Origin: Vesta saturnalis
Lineage: Eukaryota > Arthropoda > Insecta > Coleoptera > Lampyridae
Reading direction: 5' to 3'
Assembly: GCA_036346205.1 (NCBI GenBank)
Contig: JARFJB010001948.1
Span: 292,001 to 356,000, forward strand
Length of the DNA stretch: 64,000 nucleotides
Numbering within the stretch: position 1 is the first letter of the stretch; each line of letters begins with the position of its first letter. The notes below the pieces were generated by a model. That model made no database searches. It was not told the origin of the DNA and saw only the letters and a program-made list of their open reading frames with translations. Made by a program: the position numbers and the translations under genes. Of the stretch, positions 12,110 through 23,265 are shown one piece after another.

Positions 12110-13870
12110 TGATTTATAGTGCGATATTTCGGAAGCGGATTCTGATTCCGTCATCAGGCTTAGTCCTGTTTTCGTATTTGAGTCGAATTGACATGTTATG
12201 ATTTTTTCCCAAGCACTTGACTACTATCAGATTCGAACTTTGGCACCCTTCACTTACAAGTCCGGCACCTTTACCGCTGAGCCACTGAATAACCCAGTAT
12301 ATATTTTTTGGAACTTATATATATATATAACTTTTTCGTGGATGCGCAGAGATGTATTGCGCTTAAGCTCATAAGCTCGTCGCACATTGGGATCCAAGTG
12401 GGTTTCTTTTCTATACTAGCTTGAGTTATTGGATTTTATGCTAGTGCGATGTTCGTGGCTCCCCTGAGTTTCCGTTTCTTGATCTTTCTGTTTCGCCCTT
12501 GCGAACGTTGTTCCGATGTTCCTGAGTCCTCAATGAGTAGTCTACTGCTCTCGCCTAGGTATGCTCTGCTATGCATGGTAGGTTGTATATACAATTCTTG
12601 GAATTCTGGTCTTCATTGTGTGGTTTGGTTTTGGTTAGTATTCCCCTGAGCGTTCATTGTACTTTGTCTGAGGTACCTTGTATATATGGTATTATCGCTG
12701 TATATTTAGGATCTTCTTTTTTGGTTACCCTTTTTCTGTTTAAGTTAGGTGTTAGAGCGGGGTAGCCATTTTCTCTAAGTATTTTAGCGATATTTTGTTT
12801 TTATTTTTCCAGGTCCTCTTGTTTTGAGCATATTGCAGTCGCTCTATCGTACAAGCATCTTGCCACGCCTAACTTCACGTTTTTGTAGTGATCGGAGTTG
12901 TAGTGTAGGTACCCCCCCAACGTGGACAGGTTTCCTGTATACGCTTGTCATGAAAGTGTTGTCATTCCTGGCTACAAGTACATCCAGAAATGGCAGTTTT
13001 TGTTCCGATTCCAACTCTCTTGTGAATTTTATGGGGGTGCGCGGCTATTCAGATGATCTAGGAATTCGTCCAGCGTATGCTTGCCGTTTTGCCAAACTAC
13101 AAAGTATGTAAGTATTAATTTCGATTTAATGAACATCTAATAAAGTAATAGAACAGCTATTAATATCACATTCTGACGATATTAGATTGAAACTGATACA
13201 CATTAGTAACACATTAGTTAAGGCAGTACGACAATAAAATGTATATTGCTAACTATGGATGATTAGTGGGGAACCCATCGCCATCCCAAACTCTTGTTGG
13301 TAGAATTTGTCTTCTACTTGGAAGTATGTGTTCTAAAGCATATTGTCTGAAGTTCCATTATTCTGTTTACTGAGAGTTGCGCGCGTTCGTCTAACGTTTC
13401 ATCTTTTTCCAACTTGTCCTTATAATAGTTATATTTCTTGTCGGTGGGCACATTTGTAAATTCTTCGTGGTTTAGTTGGAAGTTTCTAATGGTTTCCACG
13501 AAGTGCTGCGTATTCGTAACGTGTGATGATGCCTAGCAGATAGTGTGCTAATGAGTGACAAGGTGAATTTCTCGAGATCATAATTGGTCTCAAAGGAATC
13601 CTGTCTTATGGATCTTTGGTACGCCGCACAGATGTAGAGGTTTGCATTAGTGCGGGGTAGGTCTATTTCTCTGGTAATCGGAGAACTCTCCCTTGTGTTT
13701 TGCCAGCGTCTGGTATATCCGTATTTTGATTGATGATGTTGGGTCTTTCTTTGTACTCGCCCCCGTCCAGTAGTTTTGGACCTTACTGTTCTCGATATCC
13801 ATTACCCCAGCCGCGTTTCATTTGTCTGCCGGGAGAATTTTGATGGATGGGTCAACGCAATTAATGATTG
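12110..13870 (-). pseudogene. Penelope-like retroelement A, antisense, degenerate
   Basis: Read from 13870 leftwards, the translation begins ILPADK, followed by YGVPKIHKTGFL-like and HFVETIRNFQLNHEEF blocks, all characteristic of Penelope reverse transcriptase. The palm motif FYQQEFGMAMGSPL sits at about 13262-13305. The segment that should carry the YVDD loop (13090-13240) is scrambled. Reading resumes as LDEFLDHLNS, then LPFLDVLVARNDNTFM-like and GGYLHYNSDHYKNVKLG. The linker RKRVTKKEDPKYTAIIPYIQ (about 12700) leads into a badly decayed GIY-YIG endonuclease region (NLPC near 12590). A hammerhead-like core lies at 12126-12157. Stops and frameshifts throughout make it inactive. Its 3' end matches the element at 32745. 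Confidence 0.85.
12226..12293 (-). pseudogene. tRNA-like sequence inside the PLE A tail
   Basis: On the minus strand, TGGCTCAGCGGTAAAG resembles a D arm and A box, and AGTTCGAATCT resembles a B box. The anticodon loop region reads CTTGTAA, Thr-like if the spacing is taken literally. Stem pairing is poor. It lies between the PLE reading frame and the hammerhead-like core, on the same strand. Confidence 0.5.
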
Positions 13871-14035
13871 CTCTTTGACTGTATATATTCAAATGCTAGG
13901 TATAGCCTACACACGTTTCTTCAATTAGCCATTTATCATGTTTTTTTTACACCTTTTACAGTTTAATAGTTTTAAACTGATTATTGGATTATGGATTTTA
14001 TCTTACTATATTTTTACAGAAATATTTTTACAAAT

Positions 14036-15598
14036 ATCTGGTGTGGAACACCACACGACCTTCCAACCTACAAAATAGAAACTAAAAGAAATGAAATAAT
14101 TTTGTTTAGGATAACTATGCAACATTATAAGAAGCTCATTACAAACAATAATCTATGCCAAACAGACGTTTAACACTTCATGACAGACAGAGGTTAATAG
14201 ACATCTAGATGCTAACTTAAATTAAACGAAATGAAATAATTTTAATTTAAATGTTTTAAACCTTTTTATACGTTCATAACGAAAACAGGCAACATTGTAA
14301 ACGTAAACAGTACTCTATGTTAGAATAACGTTTAAAACTTCATGACAGATAGAGATTCATAGACATAAATACATGTCAATGTAAAAAAAGCCGCGCGATA
14401 ATACAGCTTCAGCATTTTCAATTATATTTATTTAATTTTTACATTTATCACGCTTTACATTAAAAAACTTTGTAAAAAAAATTTATGTAAAATTAAGTTT
14501 TCTTTAAAAAATACGTCTACACCTTTTTTATAAAATTAATCGTTATTTAGATAATGAAACGCTTAAGTACTACCTTAGGAATGTTTTGCCGCTAAATTAC
14601 GCATCATATCAAAAAATTGCATAGAAGTTAATTAATCGATATGTTTAAGATCTATATCCGGGTATTTTTATATCTTTGAAATATGCAGCTGTTTTAAAAA
14701 TATTTGATAAAAATCAATAAATAACCCTAATAAACCCCTCCCCCTCACCGCCGCTGAATTTCTCCCAAAATCTAATCAGTTCTAAGCCAAATGAAAACAA
14801 GCTCAATTGTACACACGACACGCACACCACAGCACACGCACAGACAGCACACGCACCACACGCACACGCACACACACGACACACACACACGCACACACGC
14901 ACACGCACACGCACACACGCACACGCACAGCACACGACACGCACCACACACACGCACAGCACACACACGCACACGCACACGACACACGCACGCACACGCA
15001 CACGCACAGCACCACCACGCACACGCACACCACACGACACACGCACGCACACGCACACGCACACGCACACGCACGCACACGCACGCACACGCACAGCACA
15101 CGCACACGCACACGCACACGCACACGCACACACACACGACACGACACCACACGCACGCACACAGCACACGCACACACACCACGCGCACGCACACGCACGC
15201 CACGCACACGCAACGCACGCACGCAACGCACACGCACACGCACGACGCCACAGCACACGCACACGACGCACACGCACAGCACACGCACACGCACACGCAC
15301 GCACACGCACACGCACACGCACACACGCACACACGCACACACGCACACGCACCACGCACACGCACACGCACGCACACACGACGCGCACGCCCGCACGCCC
15401 GTACGCACGCACGTACGCACGCACGCACGCGCGCATGCGTGCACGCACCCACGCGCGCATACATCCACACCCACACCCACACCCTCACCCACACCCACAC
15501 CACGCCCGCACCCACACCCACACCCACATCCACATCCACATTCACACCACATCCACATCCACGGTCACATCCACATCCACATCCACATCCAGATATGA
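14036..15598 (+). mobile_element. Microsatellite-ended interspersed element, copy 1
   Basis: The element opens ATCTGGTGTGGAACACCACA, whose first bases form a hairpin (TGGTGT-GGA-ACACCA), then CGACCTTCCAACCTACAAAA. A ~700 bp AT-rich non-coding body follows, and it enters a long CA/CG-rich microsatellite (14812-15598) after ATGCAGCTGTTTTA, CCCCTCC and AAAATCTAATCAG. Copies at 17284 and 45978 have the same order of landmarks; a partial one lies at 48785-48912. No protein is encoded. The hairpin at one end and the internal microsatellite recall Helentron-associated HINE/DINE elements, but I see no canonical Helitron 3' end, so the class is unproven. Confidence 0.75.
14812..15598. repeat. CA/CG-rich microsatellite of element copy 1
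   Basis: A mosaic of CACACG, CGCACA and, towards the end, CCACAC and CCACAT units. Long open frames across it (up to 282 codons) encode only His/Thr/Arg or Cys/Val/Arg repeats and are not genes. Confidence 0.95.
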
Positions 15599-15599
15599 T

Positions 15600-16036
15600 G
15601 GCCGATCTTGGAGAAACTTGGCCAAAAGTTGTAAAATGAGCTAATAAGTCGATTTAGCTATAGTGAAAAAAATGCGATTGCATAACCTTCCATACCTACA
15701 CATGTATATGCAGGTTGGTAGGTAAAAAGTAATAGAAATGCCTGTATAGATAAATAAAAGCTTAATAAAATACTTATCTTTTTTGGGGTTTTTAATGGTG
15801 TATTTTTATTTTATACAATCTAAACGTTTCGATAATACTTACACGCACGTCACTAGTAATATCTATTAAAATTGTTAAAGATGCTGAAACAATTTTGTAA
15901 AATAGTAAGTAGAAATGGAGCAGCAAATAATATTATTGGTATTATGATTGTGCATAATGTAAATCCCTCACATGTGGAATTTTTAGTGACATGCAGCAAC
16001 GTGTTAATGGGAAAAACTGTTTCATTTTATATACTA
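15600..16036. other. Non-coding; holds a Penelope-like tail remnant
   Basis: Around 15815-15900 the minus strand reads TGACGTGCGTGTAAGTATTATCGAAACGTTTAG in pieces, matching in order the hammerhead-like tail of PLE E (20617-20655). The adjoining GTTAAAGATGCTGAAAC also matches 18600. The rest shows no feature. Confidence 0.5.
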
Positions 16037-16048
16037 TTTATTATGTGC

Positions 16049-16431
16049 AAAGGAAAGGAAAGGTCACGTATTTTATTCCCTCCCTAAAGGGATGGGTGGG
16101 CTGTTTGAGCTTTCCTAGCTCCTTCGGCTACAATCATGTATTCCCTGCATACATATATTATGCACATATGCATGGTGGGATTAAGGATGGGCGTGGTCAG
16201 GATATGATCGGAAGTAACGGAGTTAGGGTTCTGAGGGCGGAAAATACTGCCCCAGCATTCGCATAAGTAGCCGTACATGGTGTGCGTATATGCAGTGACC
16301 ATGCAGTTACATCTCTATGAGGAAAACCCTCTGAAAAAACCTCATACAAGGTAGACGGTAATGGGAATCGAACCCATTAATGGGTTCGATTCCTATAAGC
16401 GGGTCGTATCACCACTACGCTACTAGCTCGG
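16049..16431 (-). mobile_element. tRNA-derived SINE, copy 2, with 12 bp target duplication
   Basis: This is the inverse of SINE copy 1 over its full length. It is flanked by a perfect duplication TTTATTATGTGC at 16037-16048 and 16432-16443, which fixes both borders and shows retrotransposition-type insertion. The B-box area is unusual: 16364-16393 is a perfect 30 bp palindrome centred on the B box, so GGTTCGATTCC occurs in both orientations. Confidence 0.92.
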
Positions 16432-16443
16432 TTTATTATGTGC

Positions 16444-17283
16444 CAGAAAGACAAAGAAATGAAAAATTACTAATGAAATCAAGTTTCAACTGGATCAATA
16501 CGAGGTTTAAATGTATGATTATTATCTGTAAAAAGAGAAACATTTGTAGATAGGTACATGTTTAGCGAAATTTAAATTTTTTCTTATGTAACACTGTATA
16601 ATTAATTTCTTTCTTTTTTTAACCACAAAAAATGTAATATTTAATAATCAAGAAATATGTTTCATTAACACACAATCTTTTCCACTCTACTTCCTCCGCA
16701 TAAATTATACACCTAGATTATTAGGATTCATATGCTGTTCATGTAACAAGCTACATCGTAATAAAGCTTTTGATTGGACTTAATAGTAAAAAGGATTTGT
16801 TTAATTACCTTTGTTAACTTGCGTCCCCTTTGCTCTTTTTCATCTATATTATAATTAAATTTTGCACCAATTACTTTAGTACCATTATTATGCGTTCTAC
16901 TAACCTTTTGACTTTGGATTCTTAAGACGTAAAACAACTTTACAAAGACTTAGCTAAAAATACGTTACACGTACAAAAGCTGTAGAATGGGCGTTTAAGG
17001 GAAGCAATTTAGAAAATTAACAACATGAGTAGAAGCTTTACTCTAAGTTTATTGCGAATTTTGCTATAAAATGTTCTGTACTAAATATTAAATTCTACAT
17101 TGCTGTTTTGTTTTATAAATTACTACGGTACTGACACAACCCTAATAGAGGAATAATTGAAATATTCTTAATCTACGAATAGAACCAGGGTTTATCTTCC
17201 GAAAGTTTCATTCTGCTTAGTGAAGTATTCATAATAATTCGGCTGGAATTCATAAAAAGTTATAGTATTTTATAAAAATAAAA
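16444..17283. other. AT-rich DNA, nothing recognised
   Basis: Only short frames; no motif, repeat pair or tRNA-like sequence was seen. Confidence 0.6.
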
Positions 17284-17883
17284 TTTCTGGTGTGGAACAA
17301 CACACGATCTTTAATACCACGTGTCAACTATTTCACAAATCAGTTTACACGTTTTAAATCATGTTTAATTAATTTTTAAAGATTATTAGGTTTCGTATCA
17401 AGAAGTTCTATAAAGAAAAGTATGTAAAATTGAATTATCACGAACAATATGTATTCGCATTTTCCTATACAGTTGATCGTTATTCAGATATCGAAAAATT
17501 TTAACGAAAACTTAAGAATCTTAGGTGCGTTTGCCACTGCATTATGCAACGTATCAAAAAATTGCATGAAACATTTACAATTTTAATCTATATATCTATA
17601 TCAATATGGTGGTATGTATAAACCTTTGAAATATGCAGCTGTTTCAGAAATAATTGATAACGACCAAATTAAAAATTGCGCCCAATAAACCGCTGTTGTA
17701 TGTCCCCCAAAATCTGATCAGCTTAATCAGGAGAAAAAAATCAGAAAAGGAGCTTAAATACGAAATGTCAAGTGCACACGTACACGCACACGCTCATCCA
17801 CATGTACACGCACACTCACAGGCACACGCACACGCTTACGATCATGTACACGCACACGCACGCACACACACGCGCGCGCGCAC
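17284..17883 (+). mobile_element. Microsatellite-ended interspersed element, copy 2
   Basis: Starts TCTGGTGTGGAACAACACAC, carries the shared landmarks ATCAAAAAATTGCAT (17552) and GAAATATGCAGCTGTTTC (17627), then CCCCCAAAATCTGATCAGC. It ends in a short CA/CG microsatellite (17765-17883). It is shorter and more diverged than copies 1 and 3. Confidence 0.72.
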
Positions 17884-17889
17884 GGTAAT

Positions 17890-18480
17890 TTGATTACGCA
17901 TTTCAACGGAATTACCGTTAATCGAATATTTATTACTGCTAAAAAACAAATAACATCACCACAGAGAATCGTCTTGTTAAATATATGCACCTCAATACCT
18001 TATAATGTAATTGAGGAACAGGTAAAAAGCGAAAACTTAAAACTTGTATCTCCAGTTTCCTTAAATGGCGAGAAATTAATTGATTTTGAAGGATATGCTT
18101 ACAGAATATTTTTAACAAATGGCAAAATTAAATTCTTCACCTGTCAGGTATGTGGCAACTAGCATAGCAACTAAATGCACAAAAAATCAGATTGATCCTC
18201 CTAGAACAAACATCGCGCGTCGCAAAATCTGCTTCTATAGATGCTATTATCAAAAATAATCTGAATATCAATTCAGATGAAATAACTAAGTAAGCTGAAA
18301 ATATATACAATGAAAACGGCAAGAAACGACCAGTACCATCCACAATTTCAAATAATACCGAAACAAACAGACTTAACTACACTGGCACCGCAATTATTGT
18401 TAAAAATAAAACATCAAGATTAGGGAGCATAGAATTATAGAAGAAGTTTATCTACAACGATAAGTTATAGAAATAAATAG
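17890..18480 (+). pseudogene. Possible LINE ORF1 (gag-like) fragment with a CCHC knuckle
   Basis: The 90-codon frame reads IPYNVIEEQVKSENLKLVSP, then GYAYRIFLTNGKIKFFTCQVCGN. The sequence continues across stops and shifts with spaced H and C residues (CQVCG...H...C). A basic-region-plus-zinc-knuckle order like this is known in ORF1 proteins of insect non-LTR elements, which bind the element RNA. The element is broken at 18160 and may once have continued to the endonuclease fragment at 20690, with PLE E now between them. The family is inferred. Confidence 0.45.
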
Positions 18481-18542
18481 AAAAATAATTTTTTTTCTGA
18501 GGATGTAAACTTTCACCATTCTTACACATATTTAAAATACTT

Positions 18543-20648
18543 TTCGATAAAACTTACAGTTATCGTCCTCAATAGTAACACATCTTTCAGAGTTGTTTAA
18601 GATGTTGACACAAATTTATGAAATTCGAAAATGTGAAAACGCAAACATAAGCCTGCTATTAATATTTGGTAAACGTATAACGCCAGCTATGGCATACAAT
18701 CTTAGTAAAGATTAACCATAGATCCTTAATAAATTAAATATTGTTAAACTGTCTTGAAGATGACAAATCAGTACACCCTCCAACGAACGAAGGCTAACAG
18801 TGAAAAATGTCATACCCAAAGAGCAAATTTAACAAGATTTAATCAAATGATAATGTAAGTTTAAAGTTGTGAAAGTTTAATTTGAAAATTGATAAAAGCT
18901 ATCCAAATAGAAACCTGACATCAATTAAAAATCCAATGAAATCTAACAAAGACATAGTTTTGTTAATAATAAATAAATACATTAATTGTTATGTTTTACA
19001 CTGAGAACGCAATGTAGTACATTTTATATCATTCTTTAAGTTTAATTTCAACTACGTACATTTGTTAAATTATAGTGCTGTGTAATTTAACTTATAATTG
19101 GTAAAACATTTACTTCAAGGTATAGGAAAAAACACAGCAAAAATCTAGACATACCAAAAGACAAAATTAAAATTAAAATTAGGAAGTACCATTATGCCTT
19201 CTTTCAACTAGAAGATGCCGAAACCTATTTAAACGGACATTTTCTTCTTGCCTATTGAATTTATTAGGATGTTTATCAATCGCTTCACGCTGTAAAGGAA
19301 AATAATAGTGGGTCAGTCTTGACACTATTTCCATATTATTATCATATGAATTACTAATTTTTATAAATGGTGTACACCCAGATTACCATAGCAAAGGAAA
19401 CTATCGGAAGTTTACCATTTCTTGACATACTAATATCTAAAACTAATAATTCACCATCTTTTAAGGTTTACAGACAGCCGACACACACTGATAAGATACC
19501 TTCATAAATTATCAAACCGCCATTCAAGTAAAAAAGGCATAATTACATCTTCAATGGATCAAGCAAAACGAATTTGTGATCCTGAATTTTTGAAAGATGA
19601 ATATAAATATTTAGTAAAGTCCTTACAAGCTAATGAATATTCATTTAATGATATTAAAAATGTTATTACACCAACTAGACATAACTGTAAAGAATAACAG
19701 TGCTTAATGTTGGTACCGCTTTTATTCCTTTGGTAACTAACGTTACAGATAATTAATCATGTTGTTAGGACTGTTGTCAAACCTACAGGGAAAATTCATT
19801 TAAGGTCACCTAAAGGTATTTTATCTTGTTCATGTAGACGGGTACACATTGGAACCACAAAACGTAGCTTTGATACAATACGTAAAAAATATATGAGATT
19901 TTGTAGATTGGGTCATCCAGTGAAATCTGCGGTACATGAGCATGTTTTAAATAATTTAAATCATGATATTCAATTCGATAATATGGAAATATTGTCAAGA
20001 CAGGCCCATTAGTATGTTCCTGTACAACGTGAAGTTATTGAGATATATTAAACATCCCAATAACTTCAATAGGCAAGAACAAAATATCCGTTTAAATAGG
20101 TTTTGACATGTTATAATTAAAAAAGGGTACGTCCTAATTTTAATTTTAACTTTCGGTATGTTAGGATGTTTTCTTGTGTTTTTCCTAGACCTTGAAGTAA
20201 ATGCTTCACCAATTATATGTTAAATTACCACAGTACTATAATTTAACATATGCATGTAGTTGAAATTAAAATTAAAAAATGATATGAAATGTACTACATT
20301 GTGTTTTCAGTGTAAAAAACACTTATAATTAATTATTAACAAAACCCTTCCTTTGTTAGATTTCACTGTATTTTTAATTGATGCCACGTTTCTATTTTTT
20401 TATCAATTTCAAACTAAGGTTTTTCACAACTTTACACTTACGTAATAATTTGATTAAACTTTGTTAATTTGCTTTTTGATTATAACATTTTTTACTGTTA
20501 GTCCGTTGGGGGGTGTTCTGATTTTTCATCTTCAAGGCAGTTTAACAATATTTAATTTATTAAGGATGTAGTTTGCGTTTTTACTTTTTCAAATTTCATA
20601 AATTGGTTTATTACTACTGAGGACGATAACTGTAAGTGTTATTGAAAC
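18543..20648 (+). mobile_element. Penelope-like element E with inverted terminal arms
   Basis: Left arm 18543-19350 is an inverted, diverged copy of right arm 19975-20648. Matching landmarks are CTTACAGTTATCGTCCTCA (18553) against its inverse near 20617, AATAAATTAAATATTGTTAAACTG (18730) against its inverse near 20550, and CCTATTTAAACGGA (19226) against its inverse near 20095. The arms contain the 3' end of the reading frame, the 3' untranslated region and a hammerhead-like core (18542-18572 minus, 20617-20649 plus). Penelope itself is known to carry terminal repeats in direct or inverted arrangement. The enclosed core holds the coding remnant. Confidence 0.82.
19390..20100 (+). pseudogene. 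PLE E coding remnant (C-terminal reverse transcriptase and GIY-YIG)
   Basis: LPFLDILISKTNNSPSFKVY followed by RQPTHTD is the conserved block just after the catalytic loop of Penelope reverse transcriptases. It continues as NRHSSKKGIITSSMDQAKRI and LVKSLQANEYSFNDIKNVI. The endonuclease part appears at about 19815 as SCSCRRVHIGTTKRSFDTI, the remnant of a YxxPC...YIGxTxR motif. Then come SAVHEHVLNN and DIQFDNMEILSRQ. All catalytic reverse-transcriptase residues are gone and several frame changes are needed. The copy is 5' truncated. Confidence 0.82.
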
Positions 20649-20689
20649 GTTTAGATCTGTGTAAAACGTTAACACAATATATCATTGAA

Positions 20690-20880
20690 AACCCAAAAAA
20701 AGCTAGGTATTTTAAACATTTTTCTATTTATTTACCTCACGACTCAAATATCGCTGTTTATATATTACTCAAATTAAATGTTGAAATCATTGAAATTAAA
20801 CAAGAAAGTGGAGGAATCATAATTGTAGGAGATTTTAACTGCAATTCAGAGCCTGAAATTAATAGATTACATTGAATAGA
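20690..20880 (+). pseudogene. LINE apurinic-type endonuclease fragment
   Basis: YLPHDSNIAVYILLKLNVEI is followed by GGIIIVGDFNCNSEPEIN. The VGDFN motif is the conserved catalytic core of the exonuclease-endonuclease-phosphatase domain that nicks target DNA in LINE insertion. Only about 60 codons remain. It starts 40 bp after the PLE E right arm. Confidence 0.6.
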
Positions 20881-21309
20881 AAGAACCACGGTATTAGAAA
20901 TATAGAAAGTGTACCAGCACCAAAAAAAAGGAAGAGATGGAAGAGAAAATAAAATATATACAATCTCCGACAGCAAGTTTTCTTTGAGATGACATACTAA
21001 TTGTATGTAATTCTTCATAAATTTAACGTTCAGCAAAGGAAATCATCGAGCACATAATTTAGATCTTGATCATCGAGTCCATAACGAAATTGGTGTATAA
21101 ATATAGATTATGGACAAGTTTGCCTAAATCCTGACAAAAACTAGTGATACACTAAATTAAGCTCCTAGTCATCGACACAATCTATATACATTTGGCCCAA
21201 ATACTTACTGACACTTTTTTAGATTTTTCCTTTGGTTGGATTTTACAAAAACCGCTGTCAAATTATCTACCATAATGCTTTCTCATATATGTAAATAAAT
21301 AACTTCAAG

Positions 21310-21680
21310 CCCACAGTACTAATTTGAGTCACATCGGTTTTTAAACACGATAATTCCCCATTTTTGATCCGCCATTTTGAATTTTTTATTTTTCACAAAT
21401 GATTTATTCTTAGCGATCTTAAAAACCCCCAATACCCGACTTTCAAAAAAAGGTGCGCCACTGGTAGTTTTTGAAATTTTGTTATTTAGATGTTTTATAA
21501 ATTAACAAAGTTGCAAAATTGATCATTAGCCCACAATACCTGAATTTTAGTCATATCGGTTTTTAAACACGATAATCCTCCACTTTTGATCCGCCATTTT
21601 GAATTTTTTTATTTTGACAAATGATTTTTACTTAGCGATCTTAAAAACCCCCAATACCCGACTTTCATAAAATCGATTGA
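21310..21680. repeat. Two tandem copies of a ~220 bp non-coding repeat
   Basis: ATCGGTTTTTAAACACGATAA, TTTTGATCCGCCATTTTG and AAAAACCCCCAATACCCGAC occur in the same order at about 21331-21445 and 21549-21665. Between and after them are GGTGCGCCACTGG and ATGGCGCGCCACTG. Frames are closed. Confidence 0.85.
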
Positions 21681-21879
21681 TATTGAAAAATGCACAATTT
21701 TGTACCCTAAAATGGCGCGCCACTGTTTTATATTTTTTTATTTTGAAATTATATAAAAAAGTATTAGTTTGTTTTTTTAATTATGTAACTTTTAAAATTT
21801 GAAGCAATGAATTTTTTTAATTTTTTAATCCCCTAAAAATGGCCCGCCATTGATGGATTTTGCTCATTAACGAACTTGA

Positions 21880-22225
21880 CCTAGATTTTATGCAAAGAAT
21901 CCGAGATTTTCTTTTCTAAAAATGTGTTTTTCGTATTGTTTAGGCCACAAAACGTCGAGAAATGTAAAAAAAGTATTTGAAAATTTAAACCAATTACATA
22001 ACTTTGTCTTTATATGGGAAAGCAAAAGTAAGGCGTTAAACAAAAAAATTTTAAATAACAGTTTCCTATTTGGTACTTCTCTGATAAAGGTTTTCTGTAT
22101 CACGTATTGTTACTAAGGTAGTGACTTGCTTGCTTTGAGATCTTTTTACTTCAATCTTCGATGTTTATAAGAGATTTGGCTTACTACCGTTCCTAAGTTT
22201 TATTTTGTAATAAAAATAAAATTTT
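21880..22225. other. Non-coding, nothing recognised
   Basis: Short overlapping frames on both strands without similarity to a family I know. Confidence 0.5.
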
Positions 22226-22229
22226 TTGT

Positions 22230-22590
22230 CGATAAACGTGAAGTTGATGAAAGGTATAAAGTTTCGTAATAACTTGAAAATTAATCTAATAGCTTTGCTT
22301 GTTACTAAAACAAATTATCATAGTTTATTATTGCTGTTGTTTGATGCTTTAACGTTTAGTGTGAGTTTACACTTGTTTATTGCTTTTAAATTTAAATATG
22401 AAAAGGGACTAATAATATGGATGTGCGAGACTGAAATGATTTTTCGGAAAAGTACTAATAGGATTGGTAGGAATGCATCTATTATAATGGATGTTGGAAT
22501 ACTTAGAACGTGGAACACCAATACTATCGTGGTAAAGGTACTGGGGCACTTAGCAGAACTAACAATCGTGAAGAGCGCCTGCTAAGAACA
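22230..22590 (-). repeat. Dispersed repeat, copy 1 (antisense)
   Basis: Read on the minus strand it matches 36500-36780: AGGCGCTCTTCACG, AACAGCAATAATAAAC and TTTTGTTTTAGTAAC occur in the same order and spacing. Residual frames share KxTLNVKxSNNSNNK in both copies, but I do not recognise a protein. Confidence 0.7.
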
Positions 22591-22800
22591 AATGAGGAGC
22601 ACAAGATCAACGGATGAATGAATGAATTACTAGTTGGTAGAGAATCACTCGCTATGAGTTTACCGAAAAATAAGGTCTTATGGTCGTCAATCCTACCGAT
22701 CTCATCTCATCCTGTAAACCGCAAGATATAAGGTAGTAATGGTACCAAGAACCAGACCACTGGGACCAGGAGTGGAACCGAGTTGTATTTAGTGCAGAAT

Positions 22801-23102
22801 CTCGATATCGTGTGTGGGTTAACTATGGACGTAGAAGGGTTCACCGAAGACGAGGAAAAAGACGACAGAAGGAAAAGGAAAAGAGAACTTAAAAATTGTG
22901 TAGAAAGTGAAACAACGCTTACCACAGGGCTTGTGGATTCGGGTGCCATAACTCGATATCGTGTGTGGGTTAACTATGGACGTAGAAGGGTTTACCGAAG
23001 ACGAGGAAAAAGGCGACAGAAGGAAAAGGAAAAGAGAACTTAAAAATTGTGTAGAAAGTGAGACAACGCTTACCACAGGGCTTGTGGATTCGGGTGCCAA
23101 AA
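22801..23102. repeat. Tandem duplication of a 151 bp unit
   Basis: CTCGATATCGTGTGTGGGTT starts both units (22801 and 22952), and GGATTCGGGTGCCA closes both. The two differ at only a few bases, so the duplication is recent. The purine-rich frame gives Arg/Lys/Glu-rich peptides without homology. Confidence 0.93.
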
Positions 23103-23265
23103 CATTCTGAATGTCTTGAAAACCGTCTCAGTGCCTTATCTACAGGAACTAGAAAACCTTGCTATCCAATAAGATAATGACAGAGCTTCAACGGTCATTG
23201 AAAAATTTATCCATCAAGACTGTTCTACTATTTCCAGAACTAGTGGAGTAAAACCGTTCTTCTAA

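Noticed and set aside
12449..13111. Plus-strand frames of 64-95 codons
   Set aside because: They are antisense to PLE A, whose reverse-transcriptase and linker motifs are on the minus strand.
22783..23043. Arg/Lys/Glu-rich 86-codon frame as a nuclear protein
   Set aside because: Created by the recent 151 bp tandem duplication; no family resemblance.
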